64,000 bases of DNA. Source: Muricea muricata (Eukaryota > Cnidaria > Anthozoa > Malacalcyonacea > Plexauridae). Made by a program: the position numbers and the translations under genes. Numbering within the stretch: position 1 is the first letter of the stretch; each line of letters begins with the position of its first letter. The stretch spans positions 90,814,955-90,878,954 of the forward strand of contig OY979716.1 in assembly GCA_963855995.1 (NCBI GenBank), given 5' to 3'. Below the pieces are notes generated by a model that had not been told where the DNA came from, made no database searches, and saw nothing but the letters and a program-made list of their open reading frames with translations. Shown here in pieces: positions 11,135 to 20,960 of the stretch.

Positions 11135-11812
11135 TTATTTTTCTGCAGAAAGGTCTCTTTCATATAGATTAAGCAAACGGTTAAAACGTTGCATCTTCTC
11201 TTTGTGCATTTCTTCCATTTTTTGCATCCTGGTCTCATTTTCTTTTTTCATTTCTTCTTGGATGCTGGCTAAACTTTCAGTAACACTGAATCTTCTTTTC
11301 ACTGGTCTTCGTTTCTTCTCCTTGCTATCTTTGTTGGCAATACTAACTTCGCCCGATGTTTCTTCCTCATCAATAGCTTTCTTGGCAATGGCTTTATACC
11401 CTTTTCTGTTAGAACACTCTGCCACTGGTTCAACAAATGGATTACATGCAAATGCTTCATTAAGCTCATCAAAAAATGAACATGATTTCAAGCTATTACC
11501 ACTTTTATTGTCATAGTCTACCGTTTTTACATATGTCTGTTTTAAGTTCTTAAATTTAACCTGACATTGATCACTCGTATAAGAGTACCCATACTGATTC
11601 ATTTCTTTTGAGGTTTCCTTCCAAATGGCCTTTTTCTTCCACTTTGGATTCTGAAATTTTTCTTCATTGGCTTTGTAAAGTATCAGTAGCTGCTGAACTT
11701 CAGGTTTGGTCCACTTTTGCTTCTGATTGTCTGAAAACTCTGCTGGGGTCACAGCTGTGTTTCCTGTAGTCTTTTTCTCATCCTGGCTGTTTTTTTGTTG
11801 ATGTTTCCCCAC
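11135..11812 (-). CDS. Harbinger Myb/SANT-like DNA-binding protein (main exon)
   Basis: A 225-codon open frame on -. The Myb/SANT-like (trihelix) domain spans about residues 30-110, with the signature W-TKPEVQQLLILY, then NPKWKKKAIWKETSKEMNQ and CQVKFKNLKQTY. A coiled, Lys/Glu-rich tail follows (SLASIQEEMKKENETRMQKM, HKEKMQRFNRLLNLYERDL), typical of these partners. The frame opens with a non-ATG codon (GTG). An upstream two-exon leader (12709-12391) can be joined in frame if the splice acceptor is the AG just before TGGGGAAACATC near 11812, although the pyrimidine tract there is poor. In Harbinger elements this protein binds TIRs and the transposase. The C-terminus is intact. Confidence 0.8.
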   Translation of the reverse strand: MGKHQQKNSQDEKKTTGNTAVTPAEFSDNQKQKWTKPEVQQLLILYKANEEKFQNPKWKKKAIWKETSKEMNQYGYSYTSDQCQVKFKNLKQTYVKTVDYDNKSGNSLKSCSFFDELNEAFACNPFVEPVAECSNRKGYKAIAKKAIDEEETSGEVSIANKDSKEKKRRPVKRRFSVTESLASIQEEMKKENETRMQKMEEMHKEKMQRFNRLLNLYERDLSAEK

Positions 11813-12012
11813 TCTTTTTAATGGTTGGGATCATAAAATGGGTTGCAAAGGTCTGAAGTATATTTATATATTTGAAGTATATTTTAATTATATTTGGGTT
11901 AATTGTGTCAAAGTCGTTTTCTAAAAAAAGGCACATTATTGGAATAGTTGGTGATATTTTTACACCAGAACCCAGGGGCCTTCAGAGGGGTGGAAAGGGG
12001 CAATTTGCCCCA

Positions 12013-12072
12013 GGTCCTATACTTTATGGTTCTATACTTTATGGTCCTATACTTTGTGGTCCTATACTATAC
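12013..12072. repeat. 15-bp tandem repeat, four units
   Basis: Four units of GGTCCTATACTTTAT with small changes, in the leader or intron of the Harbinger Myb gene. It translates as a repetitive YGPIL pattern on +, which is not a real protein. Confidence 0.85.
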
Positions 12073-12390
12073 AGTGGGGGAGGGAGGAAACGAAAATTTT
12101 TGCCTTTTGCTCCCAAAATTGACTGGGTGGCCTGCTAGATCTGAACCAATGTGCCTCAGAGTACTTTATTTTGCATTTACTCGGTCTAGTGCAAGGTGAT
12201 TTTACTCCTTGAAAAGGCTGTAGCTTAGTACGTTAAGAACTGTTGTACGTATATGACATACATAAAACAGGAGTGTACGTGTACAAAATGCTCCCAAGTA
12301 ATGTTGTAAAATACATCACCATACAAACTCCCCATGGCCATGACCACCCCATTATAATTTGAATGAAATTTGCAAAACAGTAAAAAACTT

Positions 12391-12709
12391 ACCTAAAATT
12401 TCTGTTGCACAGGTACTGCAACAAAATCTTTCGTCGGAAGAATAAAATGAACACGACTCATTTCCTAAATTGTGAAAGCCTGCACTTTTCGACTGAAAAG
12501 GTTGACGGCATTTGGGGTTATCGCTAATCTTTTCTGATATTTGTCCTAGTTTTTCCAACCATGTCGGTGTTTCTAAAACGTTTGATGTGTAAAGATATAT
12601 AGCTAATTAGATTGTTAGTAGTTTAAACTTTGGAAAATGTTAAACTGATTTCAATTACATATTTTTAGTAAAGAATAAAAACACATACCTGTTTGTCTCG
12701 CCTCCATAG
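12391..12709 (-). CDS. Candidate upstream exons of the Harbinger Myb gene
   Basis: On -, ATGGAGGCGAGACAAACAG is followed by GTATGT. An acceptor CGTTTTAG leads into ETPTWLEKLGQISEKISDNP and later ERFCCSTCATEIL, ending at a GTAAGT donor near 12391. Phases match (1/1) and could join the Myb exon as ...EIL-VGKHQQ. The Cys cluster CCSTC is unexplained. It lies inside element A and shares no motif with a host gene. Two good splice signals support it, but the link to the Myb exon is inference. Confidence 0.5.
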
Positions 12710-13000
12710 TTTTTCTGTTGTTTTGTTTCGTATAAAATTTTCGCGCGCTGCGATCTTAGCCTGCATGATTATCTACCTACGAGGACGCAACACCCTGAAA
12801 GCGGGAGAACATCCGAAATTATTACAAAAGGAACGGTGACAATCCTGATCTAATTTATGATGGAATCCGAATAATCCACCTCCAGCAGTAGATTGTTCAG
12901 ATTGTAATCCATTTCAGGATTTTCCGAAATGGAACAGTTAATCTAAAATCTGATCAAAAAATCCCTTTTTGGATTTAACAAAAGGAACGCGGCTCTGCTA

Positions 13001-13760
13001 TACAGGGTGAGTAAAAAAAAACTGATGCCCTTTCAAATTCAAATTAGCCGCGAATTTCATTACGGAACTTTAAGTATTCCCATAGGTATACAGAGAACAG
13101 ATCGTGATTAAGTACACAGCGCAGGATGAGTAATAAAACTGATGCTATTGAAATTCAAACTAGCAGCTTTGCATTCTTGCAATTTGACCGACATTGATCT
13201 AAAACAAAATCTAATTCCTAGTGGAAGTTAAAATGCATAATTCTAGCCGTGCAAGAATTGTCAGAATTGGTTTACGTACTGTGTACTAAATCACGATCTG
13301 TTCTCTGTATACCCACGGGAATACACCGTAATGAATTCGCAGCTAATTTGAATTTGAAAGAGCATCAGTTTTTTTTTACTCACCCTGTACAGGGAAACTG
13401 ATGCTCTTTTAAATTCAAATTAGCTGCGAATTTCATTACGGTGTATTCCCATGAGTATACAGAGAACAGATCGTGATTTAGTACACAGTACGTAAACTAA
13501 TTCTGACAATTCTTGCACGGCTAAAATTAACTTCCACTGGGAATTAGATTTTGTTTTAGATCAACGTCTGTCAAATTGCAAGAATGCAATGATGCTACTT
13601 TGAATTTCAATAGTATCAGTTTTTTTACTCATCCTGTACTGTGTGTGTACTTGGTCACGATCTGTTCTCTGTATACCTACGGGAATACTTAAAGTTCCGT
13701 AATGAAATTTGCGGTTAATTTGAATTTGAAAGGGCATCAGTTTTTTTTACTCACCCTGTA
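13001..13760. mobile_element. Tc1/mariner-type foldback element
   Basis: The ends TACAGGGTGAGTAAAAAAAA and the matching inverted TTTTTTTTACTCACCCTGTA surround a near-perfect palindrome centred on CCCTGTACAGGG (13383-13394), with arms of about 370-386 bp. Each half is itself bounded by the same TIR, so the structure looks like two MITEs head to head. TA abuts both ends, as in Tc1/mariner. No transposase is encoded. It interrupts the DIRS-like RT. Confidence 0.85.
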
Positions 13761-14150
13761 TGTAGCCTCTTGTACAAACTGCTGATGACATTTTGCGGAA
13801 TTGTTTTTAAAAAAATGGTTACAGGGATGGATTTAAACGGCAGCCTATAACCCTCTTCACTAACTTTCATAATAAACCTTGAGGTGCCGATGTCACGCCA
13901 AAACTGAACATGATTTCGAAGGTTTCCTTTCAAGGTTGTACATAGTTCACACTTACGATGCTCTCGCTGTCTAACTCGTGTGTATCATCATTAAGTGAGT
14001 CAAATTGTACCTGAAGCAAGTCTTCATAGCTTGGTGAGGCCGCTTGGTCTTCCTCTGTCACTTGCGTCTCTGTGGACACATCCGGGTTGGCTGTGGAACA
14101 TATTAATTGGGCGAGAGTGCTGTGCATCAGTTCTCTGGCATAGTGGCCTG
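13761..14150 (-). pseudogene. DIRS-like reverse transcriptase, upstream portion
   Basis: On -, 13933-13761 reads LKGNLRNHVQFWRDIGTSRF, then EEGYRLPFKSIP. This is the conserved block just N-terminal of the palm in DIRS-type RTs (LK-L---FW--IG-S-F----I-EGY-LPF). Upstream (14127-13932) an acidic region, SYEDLLQVQFDSLNDDTHEL, may be the gag or linker. The frame ends exactly at the foldback insertion, and the homologous continuation is at 9535-8790. A frame change near 13933 adds to the evidence of decay. Confidence 0.65.
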
Positions 14151-15085
14151 TTCTGTGGAAATTGTGGCATCGCCTGTAGTCCCCATAGTCTGGTGGCTTA
14201 TGTAAAAATCGTTACTAGCGGTGATAAACTTGGGCACCCGTTCTACAATTGGTTAACTATGCATCGTAATGAATTTAAGAAGGGGTGCCTAAAATTTTCA
14301 AGTCAGGGCGGTGTTACCTCAGTGATATGGCGCGTTACCGGCTGGCAATTTTTCTCTGCCAGTCAATAATATTTAATTTGAAAACATCAAACAGAAAACT
14401 TTTGTACGCCCCATAGATCCATGTCTTTGAGAAAAAACCCAAACACATTATTATTAAATACGATAATTAAGTGTGACATGAACAAACGTTCGCAACCTAT
14501 TTCAAAAAAGTACTTTTTTCATCCCCCCCCCGGGAGTGATAAATTTTTAACTTCTTTATTACACCCCCCAAAACATTTAAATTGTGCGGAGGAGTCGTGG
14601 GGAAAGAGAATACTGACTTTGTCAGCTTTGTCACGATCTTGCCAATTGTTGACGCTAAGCGACCGGACTACCATGAGGTTCTGGACAGCCCAATAATATA
14701 CAAGAAAAACTGGCAGTACGCATAATACAAATAAAGATCTTTTTAAGACTGCATTGGGTTGATTGTCGGCGGGGGGAGACTCAGTATTCTGCTAAGTACT
14801 CCGCTGCAGGGATTGCGAGTGAGATAGCAGATTAAAAATGCGACTGCATATTTATACTGTGGCTACACAATACATCTGGCAGCATTCATGCATACCAGCA
14901 AAAGGTACATAACTTCTTTCCAAATGTCTTGACATTTTCAAAGAATGATCAATGATAACCTCCCAATTTGGCAATTTGCAAATTTTGAGCTTTGATTTAT
15001 GGCACCATTCCCCCAGGACCAAGGGTGACAGCGAAAGTAAAAAAAGAAAAAAATATAGTTGTAACTATAGTAGTGCAGTTCACTG
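14151..15085. other. No gene recognised
   Basis: Contains a homopolymer CCCCCCCCC near 14524 and a chance 91-codon frame (14421-14696) without motifs. I see no feature I can support here. Confidence 0.5.
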
Positions 15086-15093
15086 GTCAACTT

Positions 15094-15238
15094 CAGGGTT
15101 GTCAGATCACTGCGTTTTTGAGGCCAAATCTTCAACAATGCTCTTTGTTTTTGTTTGTACTTGGCTTTTGTTTTCTTTGTTTACTTGACTACACTAATGA
15201 CGATTTGGCCTCAAAAATGCAGTGATCTGGCAACCCTG
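15094..15238. mobile_element. hAT-type MITE with 8-bp target duplication
   Basis: Target duplication GTCAACTT at 15086-15093 and 15239-15246. Terminal repeats CAGGGTTGTCAGATCACTGC and GCAGTGATCTGGCAACCCTG. The 145-bp length, 8-bp duplication and CAGGG ends fit hAT non-autonomous elements. Confidence 0.9.
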
Positions 15239-15362
15239 GTCAACTTGAGTATATCCAAGTATCCATGGGGAAATTTCTGCAGCTGTGCGTAACGTTTATA
15301 AGCGTTAGAGTAGAGAAATTGAGTTTTTGAGTTGAAAAATTAGATGGTTTAATCTGTGGTAA

Positions 15363-15612
15363 AAGCCTGGTCCTCACTAGTGACATAAGCATAAGCACAA
15401 AATAAAACAAAAGAAAAAACAAAGAAATCCACTGAAGCGTACGACATAAGCATCGACATAAGCATGAACACAAGTATAAGACTACGAGCATAAGCCATGG
15501 CAGAACAAAAGCAAATTCAAAAGAAAATTCGTTTTGCTTTGTCTTCGCAAACCTCAAAGGAAAATTTACCTTTATTTTGCTTATGCTTATGTCGTTAGTG
15601 AGGACCAGGCTT
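15363..15612. mobile_element. MITE, AAGCCTGG family, copy 1
   Basis: Terminal inverted repeats of about 40 bp start AAGCCTGGTCCTCAC, with ACATAAGCATAAGCAC inside the arm. The internal ATAAGCAT-rich sequence matches the diverged copy at 62921-63155. A 138-codon antisense frame across it is an artefact. Confidence 0.8.
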
Positions 15613-15791
15613 AAATATTCAAATTTCAGGTAACAAATTATACAACCCTGTGGCAATCCGTGAAGTAGTTAACATGCACAAGTTGACGAAAACGAACGAA
15701 TATTCAGTTATGTTAATGTTTATCCCTAAGTTTATGCAAATTATACGAGTACGTTTGAAATAAGTTCAAAAGCATAACCACGTCCACAGCT

Positions 15792-16980
15792 ATGGCGGAC
15801 GACTTATATGTGGTTACAACCGCTTGTCAGTGTTTAGCAGTTTTGTTTAATGCTTTATTGTCTGTGCATATACCTGTGCTGAGTGGAAGTATTGAATTGT
15901 TAGAAGAAGAAAGATACATTTGTGTAAACAACGGCAGAAACGATGTCAATGCACTTTTAACAGCTGCTACTTTATTACTCGGGAATTTCTGCTAATTATT
16001 ATTCTTGATAACAACATGTACCCAAGCCAGCATCCCAAGGGCACGTATCGAAGGAGTAGTGTTTCCTAATGTTGTACGTTCAGCGTTTAATGGTCGCGAC
16101 TTTTTCAACGAATTAAGGCACTAGGTGAACACCTGTTTTGGAAGTTAATGGGGGAAAGTGTCGAGTCCTTTTTACAGATTGTGATGATGTGGGCCCAACA
16201 ATTTACTCACAATCGAGAAGGGGGGATAGAAGACAGATGGACTACCCATACATATTGGACATGAGTAACAGGATTTTGTTAGTGATAATTTGGCTAAGAA
16301 TGTACCCTGAAGTTGCCATTCTCAGTGGTATGTTTATGATCAGTCCTACAACGGTGCAAAGAGAAGTACGGATGATTGTTCCATTATTATGGCACTATTT
16401 TAAAGAACAGGTGCAATGGCCTACACATCAGCAGTGGATTGACATAGCAAATCACTGGGAATTATTTCCTGGAGCTGTTGCTATTATTGATGGAACTAGA
16501 CACGAGATCCAAAGACCCGGAATCGAGCCTCAACAACATTTTTATAGCGGCCATTGTCGGTATTACAACTTTTCTACGCAGATTATCATGGACAACCACG
16601 GAAATATTGTGTTTATTCAATCGGGGTTTTTGGGGCACAAGAATGACAGCGCGCATTTCCACATGATGCCACGCATTGGACCAGAAGAGGAACTGCATCT
16701 CCCACACGAATTGTATATCCTGGCAGACAAAGGCTACCCTGAACAATATCCCCTTCTTACACCGTGGCGTGAGGCAGCGATAGCTGGCAGGCAACAGCGA
16801 CAGCTCTTCAATTTGGAGCTTCATCGAGTTAGGGTGCGAATTGAGCACTGCATTCGACGAATGAAGGAGTATGGCGCTGTGCACCATATTTGGCGCCACC
16901 AGCGTTGGATGTTTCCAATCGTTACAGAATTGTGTGCATGTTTGGCGCAGAGACATATTTTGCTTTCCAATATTATATGA
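15792..16980 (+). CDS. HARBI1-like DDE transposase of element B
   Basis: The main open frame is 16138-16980 (280 aa). It has D118 in IIDGTRHEIQ, D197 in LADKGYPEQ and E236 in RIEHCIRRMK, the DDE_Tnp_4 triad, after RMYPEVAILSGMFMISPTTV, which looks like the N-terminal helix-turn-helix. IDGTR replaces the usual IDGTH. An N-terminal piece starts MADDLYVVTTACQCLAV (15792) but ends at TAA after LLLGNFC. The same frame continues RIEGVVFPNVV...FFNELRH to TAG, so either an intron or decay separates it from the main domain. The C-terminal catalytic part is intact. It converges on the Pro/Gln-rich gene at 17767-18874 within the same TIRs. Confidence 0.75.
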
Positions 16981-17363
16981 CATTCTCTAAACTCTGACCT
17001 TTTGTCAATGTGGCTGACATTCATTACTCGTTGCGTGTTGTATGAGTTGATTTGTATTCTATTTTGCATTTTAAATACTGCACAATGCAATAATTGCATT
17101 TCAAATGCTGACATATACATAGTACGTTTCTTTGTCTTTGAATAGTCGTAGTCTTAAAGACTTTTAGCACGCGCACTCGAAGTGTGTCTCCAGAACAAAC
17201 GATATACATCCCAAGGTTTGCAGCAAAAAACATGAAAAAATATGCATGTTTATGTTTTTATGGAGCATGTTTAGTCACAATTTTCTTTCCTATATAGCAA
17301 ATGCATATGCAAACATTTAGTGGAGTACTAAGAGTAAGCCAAACAAGCAAAAAGCATAAGTAA

Positions 17364-17493
17364 GGCCCGTTTCAAACGTCGAATTGTGCATGTGCCAAAT
17401 CAATTCAAACAATACATAATGAGAACCCTATCTAACCATCTATTGTTTGAATTGCATTCGGTTCATGCAACATTCGACGTTTGAAACAGGCCC
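17364..17493. mobile_element. GGCCC-type MITE inside element B
   Basis: About 29-bp inverted ends: GGCCCGTTTCAAACGTCGAA and TTCGACGTTTGAAACAGGCC. TAA adjoins the left end and AATAA the right. It is a 130-bp non-coding insertion between the two genes of element B. Confidence 0.75.
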
Positions 17494-17766
17494 AATAATG
17501 AACCTCTTTTACGTATATATGTATATATATACTTAATGTATATTTCCCACGTGTATATTTCCCACAATCTAAGACTAAAGTAAAATCGTTTATTGTACAC
17601 CACTGTTGTCTACTGCAATTGTGCGAATGACTATTGTGCAGTACTGTATGAATTCTAAAGAACATAAAACCTCGTGAATTTGCTAATGGTTAGCAAATAT
17701 TTAAATTTTCGTATTTACTGACTAAAACGAACGGGATACACACAATTTAACAAAGCTATGATTAAC

Positions 17767-18874
17767 CTATATTTGATTTTCCATTTGCCGCCTTATAAGT
17801 TGGTCTAATCTTTCCATCGTTTCCTGCAGTTGATGTGTTATAACAGGCAAGTCTCTGGTTAAAAACAAGTTTAACGCTTCGGCGTTTTCTCGTGCAAGAG
17901 CATGATACGGCCGTCTTCCTTCTACATTTCGGACATGAATGGGTCTACCAACAGCTCCATTTAGCCCGCGGTTTTCTTCAATGTGTGGCGCATGAAAATC
18001 GTTTTCATCTTCACTTTCATCATAAAGCGGTGGAAGGTCATCATTTTCACCGTTGGGTTGTTGCAAAGGTTCATTTGGTGGTGGTTGTTGAGGTGGACGT
18101 GGTTCAGGCGGTGCTGGTGGCATAACTGCTTCTTCAGGTGGATGTGGCTCAGGCTGAGCAAGTGGTTGAGCTGCTCGTTTAAGTGGACGTTGTCCAGGCC
18201 ACGCTGGTGGTACAACTGCTTGTCGAGGTTGACGTGGTTGAATGAGGTGTGGTTGAGCTGCTCGTTGCTGAGGTTGACCTAGTTGGATAAAGTGTGCTTG
18301 AGGTTGTGGTTGTCGAGGAACGGGAACTTGTTGAGGCAATGGCATTTGTAAACGATTCCTTATCGCCTGATAAGCTTCTCGAAGTTGCTCAGGATTTGCA
18401 AAATTTGCATATCTCATTTCCTCCACTCTTTCTATTAGACCCCTGAAATATACAGGAAATACATACATAAATACAAACAAAATTATATGGGTATTTTGTT
18501 CATGCATTAACAACATCAATGTTTGACAACGGTACTTACTGCCGTACTTCACCATGAACGTAGTCTCGAACTCGCCTACGCACAGAGTTACGACGACCGT
18601 GATTGTCGTAGATGGCCTGCACGTTGTGTGGTAACTGCTGAAATTCGGGATGTCTGTTAATTCCATTTACTATAATATCCCACAAAGGACCGTGTTGTTG
18701 GTATTGCTCTGCAATAAGTCTTCCTTCTAAGTTTCCAATTCTTACTCTTGGCCGCGGAGGCATTCTTATAAACTTGTTTTTAAAATAATTGTGTTTCCCT
18801 ATAGCTTGTTCTCTTAAAAACATGTGGAATTGTCTGTAACCTCCCAAGGGTTTAAAAATTACCATAAGCTTCAT
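17767..18874 (-). CDS. Two-exon Pro/Gln-rich accessory protein of element B, unrecognised
   Basis: Exon 1 is 18874-18540 and exon 2 is 18442-17767. The donor GTAAGT and acceptor ATATTTCAG join in phase (...HGEVRQ-GLIERVEEM) to give 336 aa. The N-terminal ~110 residues are basic and helical-looking (MPPRPRVRIGNLEGRLIAEQ, RRNSVRRRVRDYVHGE). The middle is Pro/Gln-rich (repeats of Q-P-R-Q-P). An acidic stretch LPPLYDESEDENDF and a C-terminal helix (LQETMERLDQLIRRQMEN) follow. Position and orientation equal those of the Myb partner in ordinary Harbingers, but I see no Myb/SANT tryptophan pattern. A TIR-binding or nuclear-import partner is inference. It is intact and codes cleanly, unlike most neighbours. 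Confidence 0.75.
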
Positions 18875-19547
18875 AATCCACTAGCTACTATAACACCTTT
18901 CTTATGATGAAATGACACGCAGAATGAATATAAAATAAGTAAACCCTTTCAAATTTAATAATCATCCATAACAGGCATTAGCTTTGTGCAAGCTTCACAG
19001 CAATAATTGCTTTAAATAAATGTGCAGTACATTCTAAGCTCTTAAGCGCATGGGAAGTTACGTTCTAACGGTATGACACAAAACAACTTACAGACGCTTT
19101 GTCTGACTGACAATTAGGTTCTCATCAGAATTTGAAAGGATTGATGTTTTTACGCACATTGTTCAGTGCATGATTTGAATATATCACCTTAATCACTTGA
19201 CGAAAATTCATAATTTCTCGTGTCGACCAATACGCAAGCGAGTTAATACGCGTTTAAGCAACCTTATCGTTCAGCTAATGAGGCTATTCGTTCGTTTTCG
19301 TCAAGTTGTGCATGTTAACTAGTTGATAATACCATATATGAATAATACAACATGCTTAATTATGCACAATACATTAAAATTCCAACGAAACGTTTGGGTT
19401 CATTGGAATGTTGTTATGCGCAGGAGATGTGCGCAGAACGGACTTTAACTGCATCTTTAAATACGAACATTTATATGATAATCGGTAAGGTATGTGCCAA
19501 CGTGTTAAACTACTTTCAAAGCGTCATTATAACGATACGATCAAGCC

Positions 19548-20834
19548 ATGTTTGTGAAAAGATTTCGACTTTTTGTAGTTATTTTCCTAACAGGTGTCAT
19601 ATCTATTACTTTATATGTACTGTCATTCTCTCACTTTGCGGAGAAGCCTCAGCGGCTATCTGGCTTCGGCTCTTTTCAAACACCACTGCGTGGATATGAA
19701 GCTAGAAGTTCATTGCGAACTCTTGAACGAGATTCTCGCGTAAAAATACACCCGTTTAACATTAGTGGACACGATGTCATGATATTCTTGCATATTCAGA
19801 AGACTTCAGGAAGTCATTTTGGCCACAAGTTGGTCAAAAACCTACAACTATCGAAGAGACCATGTACAACAATAAATAGAAGGTAAGGTATTGTTCCTCA
19901 CAAGACATGAGGTTCCTAGTTGATTTATTCGTCAACGGTTTATATTATAAGTATTCAACCAAACGTAACCGTTGGTTTTAATTATCTTATATTCGTCGAT
20001 CATGCGTCATAAATCTTTAGATGATTTTCGTACATTCCAGCATTTCAAGTACAAATTATTTTTATTAGGAGACCAAAAACTAGCGAATATTGGATATATC
20101 ATCATGCGTTTTCAGATGGTGGACAATGTGGTTCTCATCCAAGCTGGATCCGGTGGAATGCTTGTCTTCCAAATCTATTAAGATCTAAACTAAGTAGGGA
20201 AAAATTTAAAAAGACAAGATATTTTTATATCACATTTTTGCGAGACCCGTTTGACAGATATTTAAGTGAATTCAAGCAAATCCAAAAACTTGGCAATAGA
20301 GTTTGGGGCGAACACAAATTTGAATGCAAAAATAAGTCATTCGTACGCCACAAGTCAGCCTGCTACGAAGGCCCGGTCTGGATAAATTTAACATTTTCTA
20401 AATTCCTTGCCTGCCCTAATAAGTATAATTTAGCATTTAATCGGGAAACTCGAATGCTTGCTAATCTAACTGAGGTTGAATGCCAAAATAATCAACTCGT
20501 ATACGGAGAAGCGATGCTGGAAAGTGCTAAGCGAAATCTTAACTCGATGGCATTTTATGGACTTGCGGAATATCAAAGTGAAAGTCAGTATTTGTTTGAG
20601 AAGACATTTGGCCTGAAGTTTAATCAAATTTTTGTTCAAAGTCAAGTGAACAAAACCAAAAGTCATAAGGTTGAATTAACATTGACCAGAGAGCAAAAGT
20701 TTCGGGTACAAGAAGCAACTGAGCTAGATCGTCAATTGTACAGTTATGCAAAAAAAATATTTTTAAAACGATTGGCATACCACCGAGAACTCGATAAAAT
20801 AAATCCGGTTGACTCAAATACCAGTTGTATATAG
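19548..20834 (+). CDS. HS6ST: Heparan-sulfate 6-O-sulfotransferase
   Basis: A type II Golgi enzyme that transfers sulfate from PAPS to the 6-OH of glucosamine in heparan sulfate. Exon 1 is 19548-19882 and exon 2 is 20069-20834, joined in phase 2 (GTAAGG donor, TTATTAG acceptor) to give 366 aa. A short cytoplasmic tail MFVKRFR and a membrane anchor at about residues 9-27 precede the domain. The 5'-PAPS loop is FLHIQKTSGSHFG (about 80-92; most family members have TGG). Exon 2 opens with GGQCGSHPSW, where the family has a conserved Cys-Gly-x-His. The 3'-phosphate site is FLRDPFDRYLSEF near residue 170, and MAFYGLAEYQSESQYLFE is also family-typical. The catalytic domain looks complete. AATAAA lies near 20953. 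It is a single-copy-looking host gene downstream of element B. Confidence 0.9.
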
Positions 20835-20949
20835 TTTAATTCACACAAGAGGGAATGGCAGTGAAGGTAAAGATCGACCTGATCATCAGCAACAAAGTGT
20901 AACTAGAAACGAAGCTAGCTGACGACAGCAATCATGAATGGAAATTGTA

Positions 20950-20960
20950 TTTAAATAAAC
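20950..20960 (+). terminator. Poly(A) signal of the sulfotransferase gene
   Basis: TTAAATAAACAAT contains AATAAA about 120 nt after the stop codon, with T/G-rich sequence downstream. The only obvious candidate close to the gene. Confidence 0.5.

Larger units (their letters stand above)
9536..12988. mobile_element. PIF/Harbinger DNA transposon (element A)
   Basis: The ends carry inverted GTTCCTTTTGTT (9536-9547 against 12977-12988). Inside are an intact DDE transposase (+) and a convergent Myb/SANT-like gene (-), the standard two-gene Harbinger layout. It sits inside the DIRS-like RT: RT motifs stop at 13.76 kb and resume at 9.53 kb. A 3-bp target duplication is not obvious, so the boundaries may be off by a few bases. 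Confidence 0.7.
15668..19319. mobile_element. Harbinger-like DNA transposon (element B) with 35-bp TIRs
   Basis: 15668-15702 and 19285-19319 are inverted repeats of 35 nt with one mismatch, starting GTTAACATGCACAA. A TA or TAG trinucleotide abuts each end. Inside are a HARBI1-like transposase (+) and a convergent two-exon gene (-). It ends about 230 bp upstream of the sulfotransferase start codon, so it may affect that promoter. Confidence 0.85.

Noticed and set aside
15240-15656. 138-codon - strand gene
   Set aside because: It is the translation of a MITE with inverted ends.
17892-18282. His/Trp-rich + strand frames
   Set aside because: Antisense shadow of the Pro/Gln-rich exon.
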